From NCBI GenBank assembly GCA_029339505.1, contig JAQISU010000193.1, positions 2,077,501 to 2,141,500 of the forward strand: DNA of 64,000 bases. The letters are read 5' to 3'. This document shows positions 30,152-41,884 of the stretch, in pieces. Each line of letters opens with the position of its first letter. Position 1 is the first letter of the stretch. The stretch is from Unio delphinus. Lineage: Eukaryota; Mollusca; Bivalvia; Unionida; Unionidae. The notes under the pieces were generated by a model that did not search any database, was not told the DNA's origin, and saw only the letters and a program-made list of their open reading frames with translations. The translations under genes and the position numbers were made by a program.

Positions 30152-31388
30152 TCCCGGTATAACACGCAACCATATCAACCGAAATAATATATTCAGAGGT
30201 GTATTTTTTATTCCATAATCCGCCGTGGATGTATGCGATGCAGTTTGATTTGATGTCTGTAAGAAATTCAGCTCTTGTAGGTTTCCACGTGTTTTTCTCG
30301 CAAAATGAGCTGCAACCGACGGAATTGTAAAGTAATTTGTTAGTAACTGTCAGTCGCGTTCTGTTGGAAAACTACTAGCTATGTTTTTCATCGCATCATG
30401 CCTCATTGCGGTATAATTCGCCATTGGGTCTTACAAATTGATCGAATCTGCCCTCTGAAGTTTCAAAACTGTGTAGTAACCACACTGACACAGGATTGTT
30501 TTTTACTCAACTGGTGAATAAAATCAAATAGTTTCTCCTCCGGGGAGAATTCCGGGGGGAACTCCACGGGTATATATTTTATTATTCGTTCCCGTGGAAA
30601 TATTGTCACCGTAGATGTCCACGCGTGTTCGTTATGATCAATACTTTTGACTGGAGCTCCTCTCGATTTATATGTTGGTGAGTATAATATCTCGCCGGTT
30701 ATTGTCGTTACCGATATTGTGAATTTTAGTATTCGTTCTAACTCTGCCACATTTTGAATTGTTGCTCCGCGCTCCTTTACTGTTAGCCCCCATTCGTTTA
30801 TTTTTTTGCGTCTTAGATCAGTCAATTTGTTTCCACGTAACACATTTGTGAAGTATTCTATTATTCGTTCTGCTACACAATTAATTTTTGATAGTTTCAT
30901 GGGTTTAAATTTTCTAATACTCGGTTTATCATTTAGAGGATATATCCCATAAACAACTGCTGTTACAGGAGAGGATTTCTCATAGTACGGTTTGTCAATT
31001 CCAGTAAGAAATTCTGGTTTGGAATCTTGACTCACAGTGATAGTTTTTTATCATTCAAGATTGGTTCAAATTTATCCCTGATAATCCAATCTCGGTTTTC
31101 CGAACGGATAATGAATTTCACTCTAAAAAAATACAATTTTCGCCCAAGATGTGATATTATCTTTGCTGCTTTTTCGTCGTTCATGGTAGCATCAACACTA
31201 CCATCAATTTGAAATGTTGACCAACAGTGAGATGCTCCATCGTGTTTGAATTCCTCAAAACAATCACGAATGTTACTTATCATGGTTCTATAGCTTATTA
31301 GACTTTTTGGTTTATCACAGACTCTATCGAGAATGAATTTAGCATTTTTCCAGGGTTTAATTTTAGATAATCTCTCGAACTCCTTCAT
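30152..31388 (-). pseudogene. DNA polymerase B N-terminal half, element 2
   Basis: Homologous to 6540-8629 but without the repeat array. It starts at ATG 31388 with MKEFERLSK, then runs without a counterpart to the NPKFNLDKP repeats. It contains the conserved VYGIYPLNDKP and FPRERIIKYIP stretches and a degraded motif A (D..ACY) at about 30160-30190. Frameshifts lie near 31030, 30470 and 30300-30420. Confidence 0.85.
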
Positions 31389-31431
31389 GCTATAATTAAA
31401 ACATGTATTTGAATAAAAAATGTATTATATA

Positions 31432-31797
31432 ATGAATCATTGCAAATGGCTTATGATTGGATCAGTAACCCCGTGTAACAAATCATGCAGAAAGAAATTA
31501 TTTGGGTATCCTTTACAAAGCGTTCGAAGGGGTAGTCTTGAGCCCTGATCATGCCAACGATGTTGGGTAGGGGTTAAAGGAATATCGCATTTGTGACTCG
31601 GTTGTGGTGATAAGAGATACAGAGAGTTGAAGCGTTATTATGATAAACGAAATAAAAACTCCATCAATGACTCTACCTCTGACTGTGTCAGCGTCCTTGG
31701 CAGAGTCAAGGATAAAATTATAAGAACACCCCAAGACTACGTTGATAGATTCCCAAAAAATTTAAGAACTCAACCAAACAATGAATCAGACAAATAA
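31432..31797 (+). pseudogene. Small Cys-rich protein, element 2
   Basis: Same start as the intact gene at 8672 (MNHCKWLMIGS). Two in-frame TGA codons interrupt it near 31546 and 31593, and one Cys of the ribbon is lost. The tail with RTPQDYV is conserved. Confidence 0.7.
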
Positions 31798-31812
31798 TAG
31801 TATATTATATAA

Positions 31813-32304
31813 ATGGACCAAGAATTTCAACCGCATCCCGTGATTTCCAACTACGAAGCGTCACGTGATGGTATTGTCAGACACTGCAGGCTGAAGAAGC
31901 CAGTCGGTTTTGTGACTAATATGGGGTAATTGATGTTTGGTGCTTTAGGGAAACATTATCTAAATCATCGTTTTGTGTATGAAGTATATAACGGATTGAA
32001 TGAAGATGGTTTTGCTATCGATCACATAAATGGTATTAAGACTGATAATTCTTTATCAAATCTACGAGCTGTTACGCCGAGTGAAAAAAATGCGTTTGGG
32101 AAAACTGGGAAACACCAAAAAAATGCAAAATTTATAAAATCATTTAATACAGTAACTAATGAAGAAATAGTATTTCAATATATGAATGAAGCCATTAGGT
32201 ATTTCGATATTTGTAGAAACTCAATATGCTTCGTTGCAGAGAATATAACCAAGACCGCTGTCTCCAGAAAAAATGGACATAAAATTGAGTTTTCGTATAT
32301 TTAA
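31813..32304 (+). pseudogene. NUMOD4-HNH endonuclease, element 2
   Basis: Homologue of 9049-9543. One TAA at about 31927 breaks the frame after the NUMOD4 region. The HNH part (NHRFVYE, IDHINGIKTDNSLSNL) and C-terminal DNA-binding part are open for 124 codons from 31930 to the stop. Confidence 0.78.
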
Positions 32305-33319
32305 TCATGTTTTATATAACACCAGCGGAGATAACTCGTGAAGATGTGTTACGGCTTATGAAAGAGTTACGGATCTCAATAGATTGTGTCATCTGAATTT
32401 TGATTGGTTGATTTTATACTATATGATAATCTATTTTGTGAGGAAACGATTTAAATACGCAGTGTTTACAAACGGCTGTATTCTTTTTTTTTATGTGTTT
32501 TTCAAGTATACGGTTGTCAATACACGAAAGGTATGTGGATTCATTCATTGTACATCTCACCCGAAATTCAAATCGTGAACCAAAACATTACCTAGCAAAA
32601 TTCCCAGGTTTTATAAATAGAAGACATCAAATCGCCTGGTATTTCCATAAACCTTACCGTCACACGGGTCGGTGGGTTTTTCTCTCTTTGTGTGTATATA
32701 AACAACTGTCACTCGTTGCGCCGCGCGTATTTATTGGACTTCACTAGCCTGCCAACAACAGGCTAGGTATAATGATGTACCGCCTATATATACACTAATA
32801 TGTATATCTCTGGGCGGGATAACATGCGAGGGCATTTTAAAGCGAATAGAGATTGTGCCGTCTATATATCATATATACTTTAATTAAGAAATGTATATAA
32901 ATGTGCCATCCATTCATAAAATATATCCTCTTGTTGGTCTAACACGCAATTTGGCGAATTAGACCAACTCGCAGGGGAATATATTTCATGAGATGTATTG
33001 TCGTATATGTAACCTCTGGGTGTTTTCGATGTATAAATACACCGAAGGGGTTCCAAATGGGGTTTTAATTGTAATGCCTTGAAGCCCCCCTAAAAAAATG
33101 GGGTAACGGCATCGTGCTGTCCTTAATTAAGTATAATCGTAGTGCCTAGAAACAACTTAACAAAACGGGGTAATGGCATTGTGCTGTCCTTAATTAAATA
33201 AACTCGTAGTGCCTAGAAAACCCCCTAACAAAATGGGGTAATGGCATTGTGCTATCTAAAAAACGGGTCAAAATTGACCCCTAATTTTTTTTTATTAGAA
33301 ATATATAATTATATTTAAT
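32305..33319 (+). other. Element 2-specific noncoding module
   Basis: About 1 kb absent from element 1, where the flanking genes are 44 bp apart. It has a 29-codon open frame at 32307, a run of hairpins (32744-32766 with stem CTAGCCTG/CAGGCTAG; 32934-32967 with stem TTGGTCTAA/TTAGACCAA inside a larger imperfect inverted repeat 32915-32990), and then a triplicated 67-bp unit. It could encode structured RNA or be an insertion. No protein family was recognised. Confidence 0.5.
33071..33262 (+). repeat. Triplicated 67-bp stem-loop unit
   Basis: Units begin near 33073, 33141 and 33208. Each pairs a (A/G)GCC-type 5' arm with GGCAT(T/C) and a C-run with GGGG, then ends with CTGTCCTTAATTAA. Pairing is partly kept by coordinated changes between units. 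Confidence 0.7.
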
Positions 33320-33679
33320 ATGAATCCGGAAAATATCAATGAAATCATAACCGAATTTTCAGTTTTGAAAAATTGAGAGGTTAAATTATCTGATAATTTT
33401 TGCTGCGATCAAATTATGTCCGACTTTCAGGATATCGAATTCGCTACTATGAATAACAAATATGTCCTTTAAAAGAAGTATGTACTAATAAAACGAATCC
33501 AGAATTCTATCCACGTCTCTCTTGTATTTTGTGAAGATGTCAGTGTGTTTGTCCCGTTATGTACTATCGTGGAAAGGGTAAGAAGAAATTTGGGGCAGGA
33601 ATATGAAACTAAAAGGATGATCAATTCGAAGGTTAGAAGTATTAGAGCGCTGATCAGTCAAAATACTGAAAGTCACTGA
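33320..33679 (+). pseudogene. Homologue of the 118-aa unknown protein, element 2
   Basis: Starts MNPENINEII and keeps QIMSDFQDIE and KRIQNSIH. In-frame stops lie near 33377 and 33470. The tail is conserved in character up to TGA at 33677-33679. Confidence 0.65.
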
Positions 33680-34176
33680 AAAACACTTCACGTACGCCAT
33701 TTTCCCTATGTCCTGATACAAAATGCTTTAATACACGCCTGTTGAATACAAAACACTACATCGACATGTATAAATAACACAATGGACAGGTATGTGCGTT
33801 CAACCAACAAGGTGGTTTTTACTCAATAATAGCGGTGAAATGCTATACTGGTGTATATCAATGAATGTGTTTTAAGTACCAGGAAGTTGTAAAATATTTT
33901 TTTGGTCTGATTTTAGTCGATATTTGCCATTTATTAACTGATTTTGGTCATTTTTTGACTGATTTCAGTCTTTTTTTGAGGGCAAAACCCCCGCATTTCA
34001 TTTAGAGAAAATCAACTTTGCAATGAAGTTTTCAATGATAGTGCCACTTGGTTGGGTGCACGGGATTCCACTAAAAATCTTCGATGTTCCAATCATTTTT
34101 CGGGTAACAAAATCACTGCATTTATATCGAAATCTCTTTGAGATTCAAATTGGAAAATTGCTTTACTGTTTCAATA
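33680..34176. promoter_or_regulatory. Late control region, element 2
   Basis: Gene-free counterpart of 9945-10387 but with unrelated sequence. Several CTGATTT(T/C)(A/G)GTC motifs repeat at 33907-33985. A diverged form of the late leader precedes the ATG at 34177. Confidence 0.4.
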
Positions 34177-35297
34177 ATGGTAAACGAAGCATTCACAACC
34201 AGATTAGCTCGTGAGCGGCTCTCTGCGATTAAAAAGTATATACCCGTACGCGATTTTGTACGAGAAAAACTACAAGCTAGACAGAGTCTTCAGACTGGTT
34301 TTGCTGCAGGATCTGAAGAGTTGTTTAAATCGATAACCACGGCAACGAAATGGGTAATATCAGCAACTGATATATGGAGATGCCCCCAAAGAAGGATCAA
34401 GAAAAGAGGCCCCCCATCTTCCTGTGCTTGAAAAAATAGCATCGGAAACTGAAAAAACATCGTCGTTGTTAACAAAACCACCTCCTGTTCCGAAAAAAAA
34501 CAAGTGTTTCTCTCGTGGATAAATTTACCGATGAGGCTAAAACACTAATACAAAATTTTAAAGTATTAAAAGAAAAGGATTATCAAGTTTTTGATGATTT
34601 TGCTGCTAAAACCTATAATTCAAAAAAGGAGTTTTTAAAGGACATGTACAAAGATGATAAAATATCAAGCGATTATTCTTATGACTGGTTGTATAAAATA
34701 AACAAACATATTGGTCGTTTGAATAAGGGAGAGTTGGGGTATAAGAATTTTCAAAAGGGAATCAGTAATTATAAAAATGAAGTAATAGAAGAGCAACAAC
34801 GAGAAATAGAAAAACGACAAGAGCAAAAACGTCAAACACCAACACGGAGACAAACACGAAGACAACGAAAACAAGAAGAACATTATATACCATCTGATCG
34901 AGACGAAGATGATGATGACTATGCAACACCAACCAACGAAGACGATACTGAAAAGCACGGACGTGGATACGGATTTAGTTGTCCTAGTAATATTCTTGGT
35001 GATATAGCACGATTAGAAGTTCTCATAGGAGGGAAACGAGCTGGAAAAAAATCACCGGAAATAATTAATGAAGCAGCTGATAACTGCAGGCGGTTATTTC
35101 AAGGTGGCATCATGGATACCAAAATATATCGAGAATTCCTTGACGAGTTAGCCGAGCTGGAAAAAAAATCTCCGGAAATAATTAATGAAGCAGCTGATAT
35201 CTGCAGGTGGTTATTTCAAGGTGGCATCATGGATATCAAAATATATCGAGAATTCCTTGACGAGTTAGCCGAGCATCATGGTTATCGCAGCGATTAG
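34177..35297 (+). pseudogene. Core/IIIa-like protein, element 2
   Basis: The start MVNEAFTTRLARERL matches 10388. Frameshifts lie near 34365-34420 and 34500. The middle is rich in Gln/Arg/Glu (about 34795-34880). The C-terminal module NKSPEIINEAAD...FQGGIMD occurs twice in tandem (about 35040-35160 and 35161-35290), against once in element 1. Confidence 0.75.
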
Positions 35298-35318
35298 ATA
35301 AATATCATTTAAATAAGA

Positions 35319-35677
35319 ATGATCATACACTACAACCATGATAAACCAACCAGTGTCTACGTAGTAAGCTCACTCAAGGGTATTAGTGCTGTTGGTGATG
35401 CTGCGGAAAGGCGTTTTCCGCCGCTCGGGATAAACTAACAGCGCTAGTTCGACGGCGAAGAAATCCGCTAGCGTGGTGAGGGATGGGGTCACTACAATCT
35501 ACAACAGTGATGCCTGCAAACGTTAGTAAAATAATAAATAACGCAGTAGATAAAAAACTAGCGTCGTTGATGACTCCGTCATTGGCGACTTCGTCACTGG
35601 TGACCAGCAACCAAGATGATATCGCAAACATGAAAGCGGGAAGTGGCTTAAAACCACGACGGGGTCGACGACGATGA
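35319..35677 (+). pseudogene. pX-like basic protein, element 2
   Basis: The start MIIHYNHDKPT is conserved. About 100-150 bp of the Gly-rich middle is deleted and frames shift near 35400-35480. The C-terminal half, ending in an Arg-rich tail (RRGRRR), is open and shows the family end that element 1 lost by a frameshift. Confidence 0.7.
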
Positions 35678-35738
35678 AAATCAAGATTTTCCATTGATGA
35701 CTGTGTCATTCGATTTAGATCAACGAATATATAATAAA

Positions 35739-37150
35739 ATGTTCAAACGGTCACCTGATACAGCGTTTGATATGGACTCCCAGTGCTGGAAAATGATTCC
35801 GTGCGCGATTATCAATACTATTCCTATCATGCAGTACAACCAAATAGTCGATCAAGAATCGAACTTCAAGTTCATGATACCAGTAAATACTTTCTACCGT
35901 GTGAAGCATTTATCGAAGTAGAAGGAGAACTTGTAACAGCTGCTGATACTCCTGCTGTACCAGCACCGTATCCAGATGGTACCCAGGTCGGGTTTGTCAA
36001 TAATGGCATCATGGCGCTATTCGAGAGTGCAAGATATCTCATTGATGGACAAGAAATTGAGTCGATAGAACGTGATGTTGATGTGGCCACAATAATAATA
36101 GGGCTAGCAAGGTATTCCGATGATTATACAAGATCAGCAGGTCCTTCAATGATGTTTGCAAAAGATACTAAAAATACTACTGGAAGAAATCAATTTATTG
36201 TAGGACGACCACAGAATTTTGCTCGTAATGCTAATGCTGATGTTGAGAATATGATTATAAGCGCTTATGAGAATTTCAATCTAAGAGCCTCAACACGCAT
36301 GTCAATGTTGGAAGGGAGGCGTAAATCATTTTCATGCGCGATTCCACTACCTCATATATTTGGATTCTGTAGAAATGTCCGAAAAGTTATCTATGGAGCA
36401 AAGCATACAGTAGCACACGTGCGAAAAGGTACCGACGATGACGCAATTCGGAGGATTCCAGTAGACGCTACAAATCCCAATGCTGATGCCGGTAAAGTCA
36501 TTTTAGCAAAACTAACACTGTGGATGCCAGTACTGACTCCATCAATCACAGCAGAAGAACGATTACTATCATTTATTCATAAAGGAGGAAAATCATTACT
36601 AAGTTGGCTAACAAGAACAACAGATATTGAACAATCAACTGTTAACGGTACATTTACGTAGAACCTGACATCAAAACAAGGTGTTTCAGCTCCGCGTCAT
36701 ATATTTATTGCGTTACACGATAACACTTGAGTTGGCAATCAACTCCTCAGCCATATGATATTTGATCGATTATCTGTTCATGACATCTCCCTGAGAATAA
36801 ACGGACAACAGCAACCATTTGAGGATATACAACTCAATTACGGTGAAAACCATATTGCACGAGTTTATCATCGTCTGTTGTCATATATGGGACGCGATCA
36901 AAATGTTGATACCGGTCTACAAATATCACAACATGATTTTAGGAATTTATATCCGATTTATTACTTTTCATTGGAACATCTTGACTTAACAAGACAGTCC
37001 GTCGTTAATATACATTTTAGAGCTACTGTGCTTCGTGGTGCTATCCCAGAATACAGAACGGTTGATGTCATTCTCAGCGACAAATCAATGCTACTTGAAG
37101 GCGTTGGTGGACGAGAGAGAGTGATAGATGCACCAGTGGAAAACATGTAA
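35739..37150 (+). pseudogene. Major capsid protein, element 2
   Basis: Clearly homologous to the intact capsid gene at 11809 along its whole length. Lesions are a one-base loss near 35780, TAG near 36659 and TGA near 36728. Long stretches between lesions are well conserved (292 open codons at 35783-36661). Confidence 0.88.
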
Positions 37151-37177
37151 CAATTAGATCAATCTGTTATTGTATAA

Positions 37178-37640
37178 TGTCATAGAGTCATATTAGTGTT
37201 ACGTTGACTCCCGGTCAGATTAAAAAATTGCAATCGGAATCTGCTAAAAGATGTGGAATCACAATAACACTGAAACCCAATCAGATGACTGGCGGGGCGA
37301 ATATATTGTCACTGACAACTCGTCAGATAAAACATTTCAATGACGCGCTCAAAGATAAAAAAGGTGTCCATGTTACTCTCTCTCTCTGCACCCGCGATCG
37401 AAAACATGATAAAATCGGGTGGCATATTCCCGTTGTTAGCTACAATTCCAGCGTTGATTGCTGCAGTGGCCCCAGCGGTTGCTAAATTGGCAGCGTTAGG
37501 GGCCGTTGGTACCGCTGCAGGCATGGCACTAAAGAAAGCAGCTGGGAAGGGATATAAAAAAGGGAAAGGGTCTAAGACTACCAGGAACCCCGTATTCATG
37601 GTACAGCGGAAAAGGCCTTAGACTAGAACCGGTTTACTAG
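37178..37640 (+). pseudogene. pVI-like minor capsid protein, element 2
   Basis: The start is destroyed. LTPGQIKKLQSESAKRCG, the hydrophobic segment (GGIFPLLATIPALIAAVAP) and the lysine-rich tail are recognisable in two frames, with an indel in the CT-run near 37380. The GKGLRLPGT-type motif is present about once. Confidence 0.7.
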
Positions 37641-37645
37641 TTCCG

Positions 37646-38054
37646 TTGTCAAAGTTTGATTCCCTCGATGCTGCTAAAAAAACTATCGATTAAAAACTTC
37701 AGGGGTGTCCTTATGAAAGATCAGTTACCGGTACAACCAAACAGCGTTGAAACCAGTATTATTAATCTTGATAACAGCACCGGACCTGGAACCCACTGGT
37801 TTGTATACGCGATTGATCCACGTGCAATTGTTTTTTTCGATTCATATGGGTTAGCGCCGCCGAAAGAATTTATGCGTTATATAAACCGCTTAAACACCCC
37901 TCGTTGGTATTCTATGCTACCAACACAACAATTAAATGACCCACCAATATGCGGCAACGAAATATTGAATGTCATTGATGCTATTGCAGCATCTGAAAAA
38001 CAGCCATATGTGGTAGTGAATGAATATACTAGCAGTCGTTTTTTAGAGAAATAA
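37646..38054 (+). pseudogene. Adenain-like protease, element 2
   Basis: The start codon position reads TTG where element 1 has ATG, and an extra A in the A-run near 37674 shifts the frame. The catalytic elements GTHWFVY, FFDSYG and PPICGNE are intact. The gene ends at TAA 38052-38054 soon after VVVNEYTS. This shows the normal protease length of about 135 residues. Confidence 0.83.
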
Positions 38055-38070
38055 TTAGTGTTACAATAAC

Positions 38071-38413
38071 ATGATTGATATTTGGGGACGACCTCTATTA
38101 CCATCGAAGAAACCCTCCGCCGATGGCACTGCAACCGGTGATATAAAAAATACTCACCGAAGATGAAATAGCTGAAACATTAAACTTAGCAAGTATTGAT
38201 CCCAATGAAATAGTTGTATTCCAAGATCGTCAAGGTAAATTGAAAACTAGTAATATTTCCCTGGATGATATTTTAGTTAAACAACGAGACGCAGCAGAAA
38301 ATGCTATCGTGGTATTTTCCGATCAGGGTACACTCAAACCAGGTGTACTTGTTTCAACGCTCGTGGATGCCCAACAAAAACTACAATCAGACGACAACGA
38401 TCATATAAAATAA
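38071..38413 (+). pseudogene. Fibre-like late protein candidate (element 2 only)
   Basis: Starts MIDIWGRPLLPS, 16 bp after the protease stop. One frameshift lies near 38145; reading then continues through LASIDPNEIVVFQDRQG and a repeat-like VVFSDQGTLKPG to TAA 38411-38413. The WGRPL start followed by repeating strand-turn segments is reminiscent of attachment-fibre tails, but that is inference. It is absent from element 1. Confidence 0.5.
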
Positions 38414-38423
38414 ATATAATAAG

Positions 38424-38816
38424 CTTCAGCAGGATATAATCGATTCCATCGAAACCCCGATAAATAACTTCTTTGGTGTTCCACATTCGCACCCCGAGTT
38501 GCATATCATACAAGTAAAAACCGCTATCGATAATTTAGCAAAATTGCAATCCGAGTATTACGCTCATGTAGTTCAATTTGGTAACCAACGTAAAATTTTT
38601 ATAAAGACTGATGACGCCGTCGATGAATTATTTGGTGAAAACGTGAAACCCGAGGATATTAAAATAGATCTAGCTGATATTAGCACAAAACTCGATGAAA
38701 CAGCAGTGATTAATCAGCGAATAGAAGTTGTTCGCGAAGATACGGAAAAATTCATCGAAGCAATAAAAAATGATGCGACGAGGATGATAGAAATCATTGA
38801 AAAAATAAACTATTAA
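38424..38816 (+). pseudogene. Helical late protein, element 2
   Basis: Open frame with no clear ATG; a TTG at 38499 or upstream loss are both possible. The sequence is coiled-coil-like and acidic. The LFGENVKPEDIKIDLADIS region resembles the end of the fused protease frame in element 1 (IDPARIRVNYLDISNDL), supporting a deletion fusion there. Confidence 0.5.
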
Positions 38817-38821
38817 CAATA

Positions 38822-39050
38822 TCGTGTACACGATTGAACACGGATCATTTGAATGGAGACCTACAAACAACATTTTACAAATCACTGCGACCGTCAAAGG
38901 TATTTAGCGATTAACACTAGTGACACCGACTCAATTCAATATATCATCGTCGAGTTCATCAACAATATGATATCAACGATCATCGACAAGGATACAACTG
39001 AACAGTTCAAGATAACATCCACTGATAAAAATCTGGCTAGGGTTTAGGTA
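38822..39050 (+). pseudogene. Remnant of the 98-aa late protein, element 2
   Basis: NIVYTIEHG at the start matches 14610 and is again not preceded by an ATG. Stops follow within 30 codons. It overlaps the perfect palindrome ATCGTGTACACGAT (38821-38834). Confidence 0.45.
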
Positions 39051-39122
39051 ACATGGTATGTGGAATTCGTAGCGGTTTTGTGTAAACATCTTAATTGAAA
39101 TCGTAAACGATTTTTAAAAAAA

Positions 39123-39701
39123 ATGTCATCACAATACCGCTATGACACCGTCATGGAATTTTCAACAAAACTCAAAACTTTTTCTGAGGTGTACCGAAGA
39201 AAAATGAAAAAATACCGACGAAGAATCACTGCCATCGATGTAACTGTATACTCGCTGTCTAGTGTAATCGCCGGTGCTAGTGTTGTTATATAATCGGTTA
39301 CAATGACCGCTCCGGCTGTTATTCCAGTTTGAATAGCCGTGGTGTCAACCATCGCAGGTGTGGTTACCGGAATAATACAAAAAATATCATCGTGCTCGAC
39401 ACAAAAACTAACGGATTACACCGTTAGATATGTTGCGGTATCTCGCGCATACTCGCAATCATCCATGTTGACAGCGTCGTCGCTCGACGACACGACAATA
39501 ACCGAGGATGAGTTTTCGAGAATGGTTCAGTTGTACGAGTCAACTATGTTAGAATTAGAGCGCGACAATAATAATATCAATGATAAAACCGCAAGACCTA
39601 CTTCAACGGATAGTAATAAATACCAAACCGATTCGGCAGATATCGGAGAACACAACCCCGGTGAAAAAAAGCATGATATCAATAACATCAACCAATCCTG
39701 A
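39123..39701 (+). pseudogene. Two-TM late protein, element 2
   Basis: The start MSSQYRYDTVMEF and KYRRRITAIDVTVYSLSSV match 14970. TAA near 39291 and TGA near 39331 fall in the hydrophobic segments. The second half (120 codons from 39339) is open with KISSCSTQK and ends at 39701. Confidence 0.68.
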
Positions 39702-41029
39702 ATTCAGTGTGAATTTCCCTACTCCGATTCCCGTGAAGGAGGTAGCGCTAGCAAAACTACGAGTATACCATAGTTGGCCTAATGTCAGATCGGTAGCATT
39801 TGGTGGCCAACAACCGAATAATTCTTTGGTGTTCGCGTATTAGAATAAATCCAATGGAACTCCAGACTGGAACGTTGTTTCGCTACCAACTGGTTGCTAC
39901 CAAATTGAACAAATCAATGCTGAATTAGCGCGTAGAATAAAATCCATTACTGGAAAGGAACCAAAAATTGCTATAAAGGTTCACGAGCCGACATTATCAT
40001 CCGCGATTGAGATACACTCGCCAGGGTATGTCCTAGATATCTATCAGAGTTCTGATAGAATAATACTGGGCTGGACTGAAATCCCACCTCGGACATCTTA
40101 TCAAATACCCGAACCCGAAAAATCTGATTATGTCACGGAGACACAATCATATCATGAAATCAACCCATCATATCGAAATTGTTTACTTGATATAAAAAAG
40201 TCAAACTTAACTGATAGATTCACATTTCTTGATAACAATACCTTGCAATGGAAATTTATTGTTGAGAAAACCCCTAGTTCATTGACTGCAATTGTATTCA
40301 CGTTAAAAAACGTCATTGATTATTTGAAAGAGATTAATCGATGACACAGAACACAACTAGAACGACTACGACGGAGCTTCCAAGAGTATATCTCTGATAT
40401 AACAAAACCACGTGATGAGATCATAAAATACATTGAGATATTAAATCAACTTGTATTTGACATGGTATTTGACATGGAATATATCAACTAACGAAAAATT
40501 CAAGTAATAATTAATGACAAGAACGGAGATAAACGAAAATTCCTAACCGGTTACAACAGAGGCCAATTTACCCGATTTCAAGTTTGTTGGGTATAACGCA
40601 AATGAACTAAACAAATCTGTTAAAGATCTTATTCAAGAAAGTTTTTCTCTGATACTCGCCAAATGGAAATCACAAACAACAATCCTCAGATATAATAATG
40701 ACCCAGACGTCGGTGGTAGACATATCGCTCCTCAAAATGTGAATATATCCTCGGTGATTGCATTGAATTTAGTATGTGGTGTTATCGAAGGCAGCTATCA
40801 AATAAATCTCTAGCGATGAAATCAAGCTCAGCAGGGATATATTTTATACTCGTTTGCACCAACAGCTCCTCCAGGGTTTCTAATAATTGAGGATCAAACT
40901 AATCCAGTTTATATGAGATGTCATAATGATTCGTTAACGAGAATTAATTTCAGACTCATTGACCAGTCCAATAATCTGATTGATTTACGAGGTGAGGTTT
41001 TATAAATTAGTCTGTTTGTGAAATCCTAA
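39673..41029 (+). pseudogene. Penton-like protein, element 2
   Basis: Homologue of 15662-16933 from the same overlapping ATG. TAG at 39841-39843 (Lys codon in element 1), a TGA near 40342, further stops near 40490 and 40812, and indels. The TGG at the position of element 1's stop proves that site was Trp. The C-terminal APTAPPGFLIIE and RINFRL segments are conserved. Confidence 0.72.
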
Positions 41030-41044
41030 AAAAGATTTTTAAAC

Positions 41045-41303
41045 CCATAGAGCAGAGGTGCGCGACCATGACATTTTTCGTCTTTTTTTTCGACTTCGAG
41101 AAAGCGTTAGTTACCGGTGGACGCCTTTTTTTTACGATTTACGTGGAAGCCTCAGTTTGCTGAATCGATTCCTATAAAAAGTTGGTTTGTTCGCTCCCCT
41201 GCTATTCTGCCAAATGGACGCTTCTATTAAGCATTTACGAGGCAGCCTTAGTTTGCCGAATCGATGCCTATAATAAATTGGTCTGTTCGCCCCCTCTGCT
41301 GCT
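41045..41303. repeat. Right terminal inverted repeat, element 2
   Basis: Inverted partner of 25232-25483, more diverged toward the inner side. It ends CGCCCCCTCTGCTGCT and its inner fold-back end is a decayed AGCAGAGGTGCGC. Confidence 0.88.
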
Positions 41304-41308
41304 TGTCG

Positions 41309-41884
41309 TGATTCATTTTTTCACCAGTGTGCTTACACCCTACCCTCTACGTACATAACCAGATCATATTGACGCACCAACAGACTGTGACAGTCAAACT
41401 CATGCGTAATTTGTTTACACCAAATCCTCCACTAATGTAACCATATCATATTTACTCACGAACAGCGGGAAACAGCCAAATGTATAGGTTTCTATCCCAG
41501 CGGTATTTTTTGTTGTCGTCCTACACACCTGTAATAGAACAATAGTCAATATGGGGAATCTCAGGTTTTGTAAAACCCGATGTATGTGATAAATATTTAA
41601 TATGGATATGGTAATTAGATATACTATAAATAGCGTAGGCGCACAAACTCAAGAAAATTAGTTATAACGATAATTAATGATGTGCAAAAACTTCAATGAT
41701 TGACCAGATAGCAGATGAGGTTGAAACTTAAATGAAGCCAACCCAAAAGAGTAATTACACTACCTTTCGTTGAATTGGCATATTCGTAGTTTCGTTATGT
41801 CGGCTTACTATAGCGTTGAGCATTCAGACGAAACCACAGCGTTTGTGATTGGTCCTTACAGGTGCTTAATCTTTTGTAATCATG
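41309..41884. other. Host flank, diverged 80-bp tandem repeat, no gene
   Basis: 41329-41475 holds two diverged units with TTTACACC...AACCATATCATATT. A related TTTACACCCAACCTTCTACA lies just left of element 2 (25169), so the insertion split a small repeat cluster. No gene seen. Confidence 0.5.

Larger units (their letters stand above)
25232..41303. mobile_element. Polinton/Maverick (adintovirus-like) element 2
   Basis: A 16,072-bp element with AG...CT termini, TIRs of about 255 bp and a 5-bp target duplication TGTCG (25227-25231 and 41304-41308). Gene order equals element 1, but nearly every gene has several stops or frameshifts, and a SINE interrupts the polymerase. It keeps parts missing from element 1: the zinc-ribbon/PLA2 N-terminus, the intergenic module 32305-33319, and a separate fibre-like gene at 38071. 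It has no repeat array in the polymerase. TIR sequences differ from element 1 except for the terminal motif, so it is a related but separate lineage. Confidence 0.95.
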
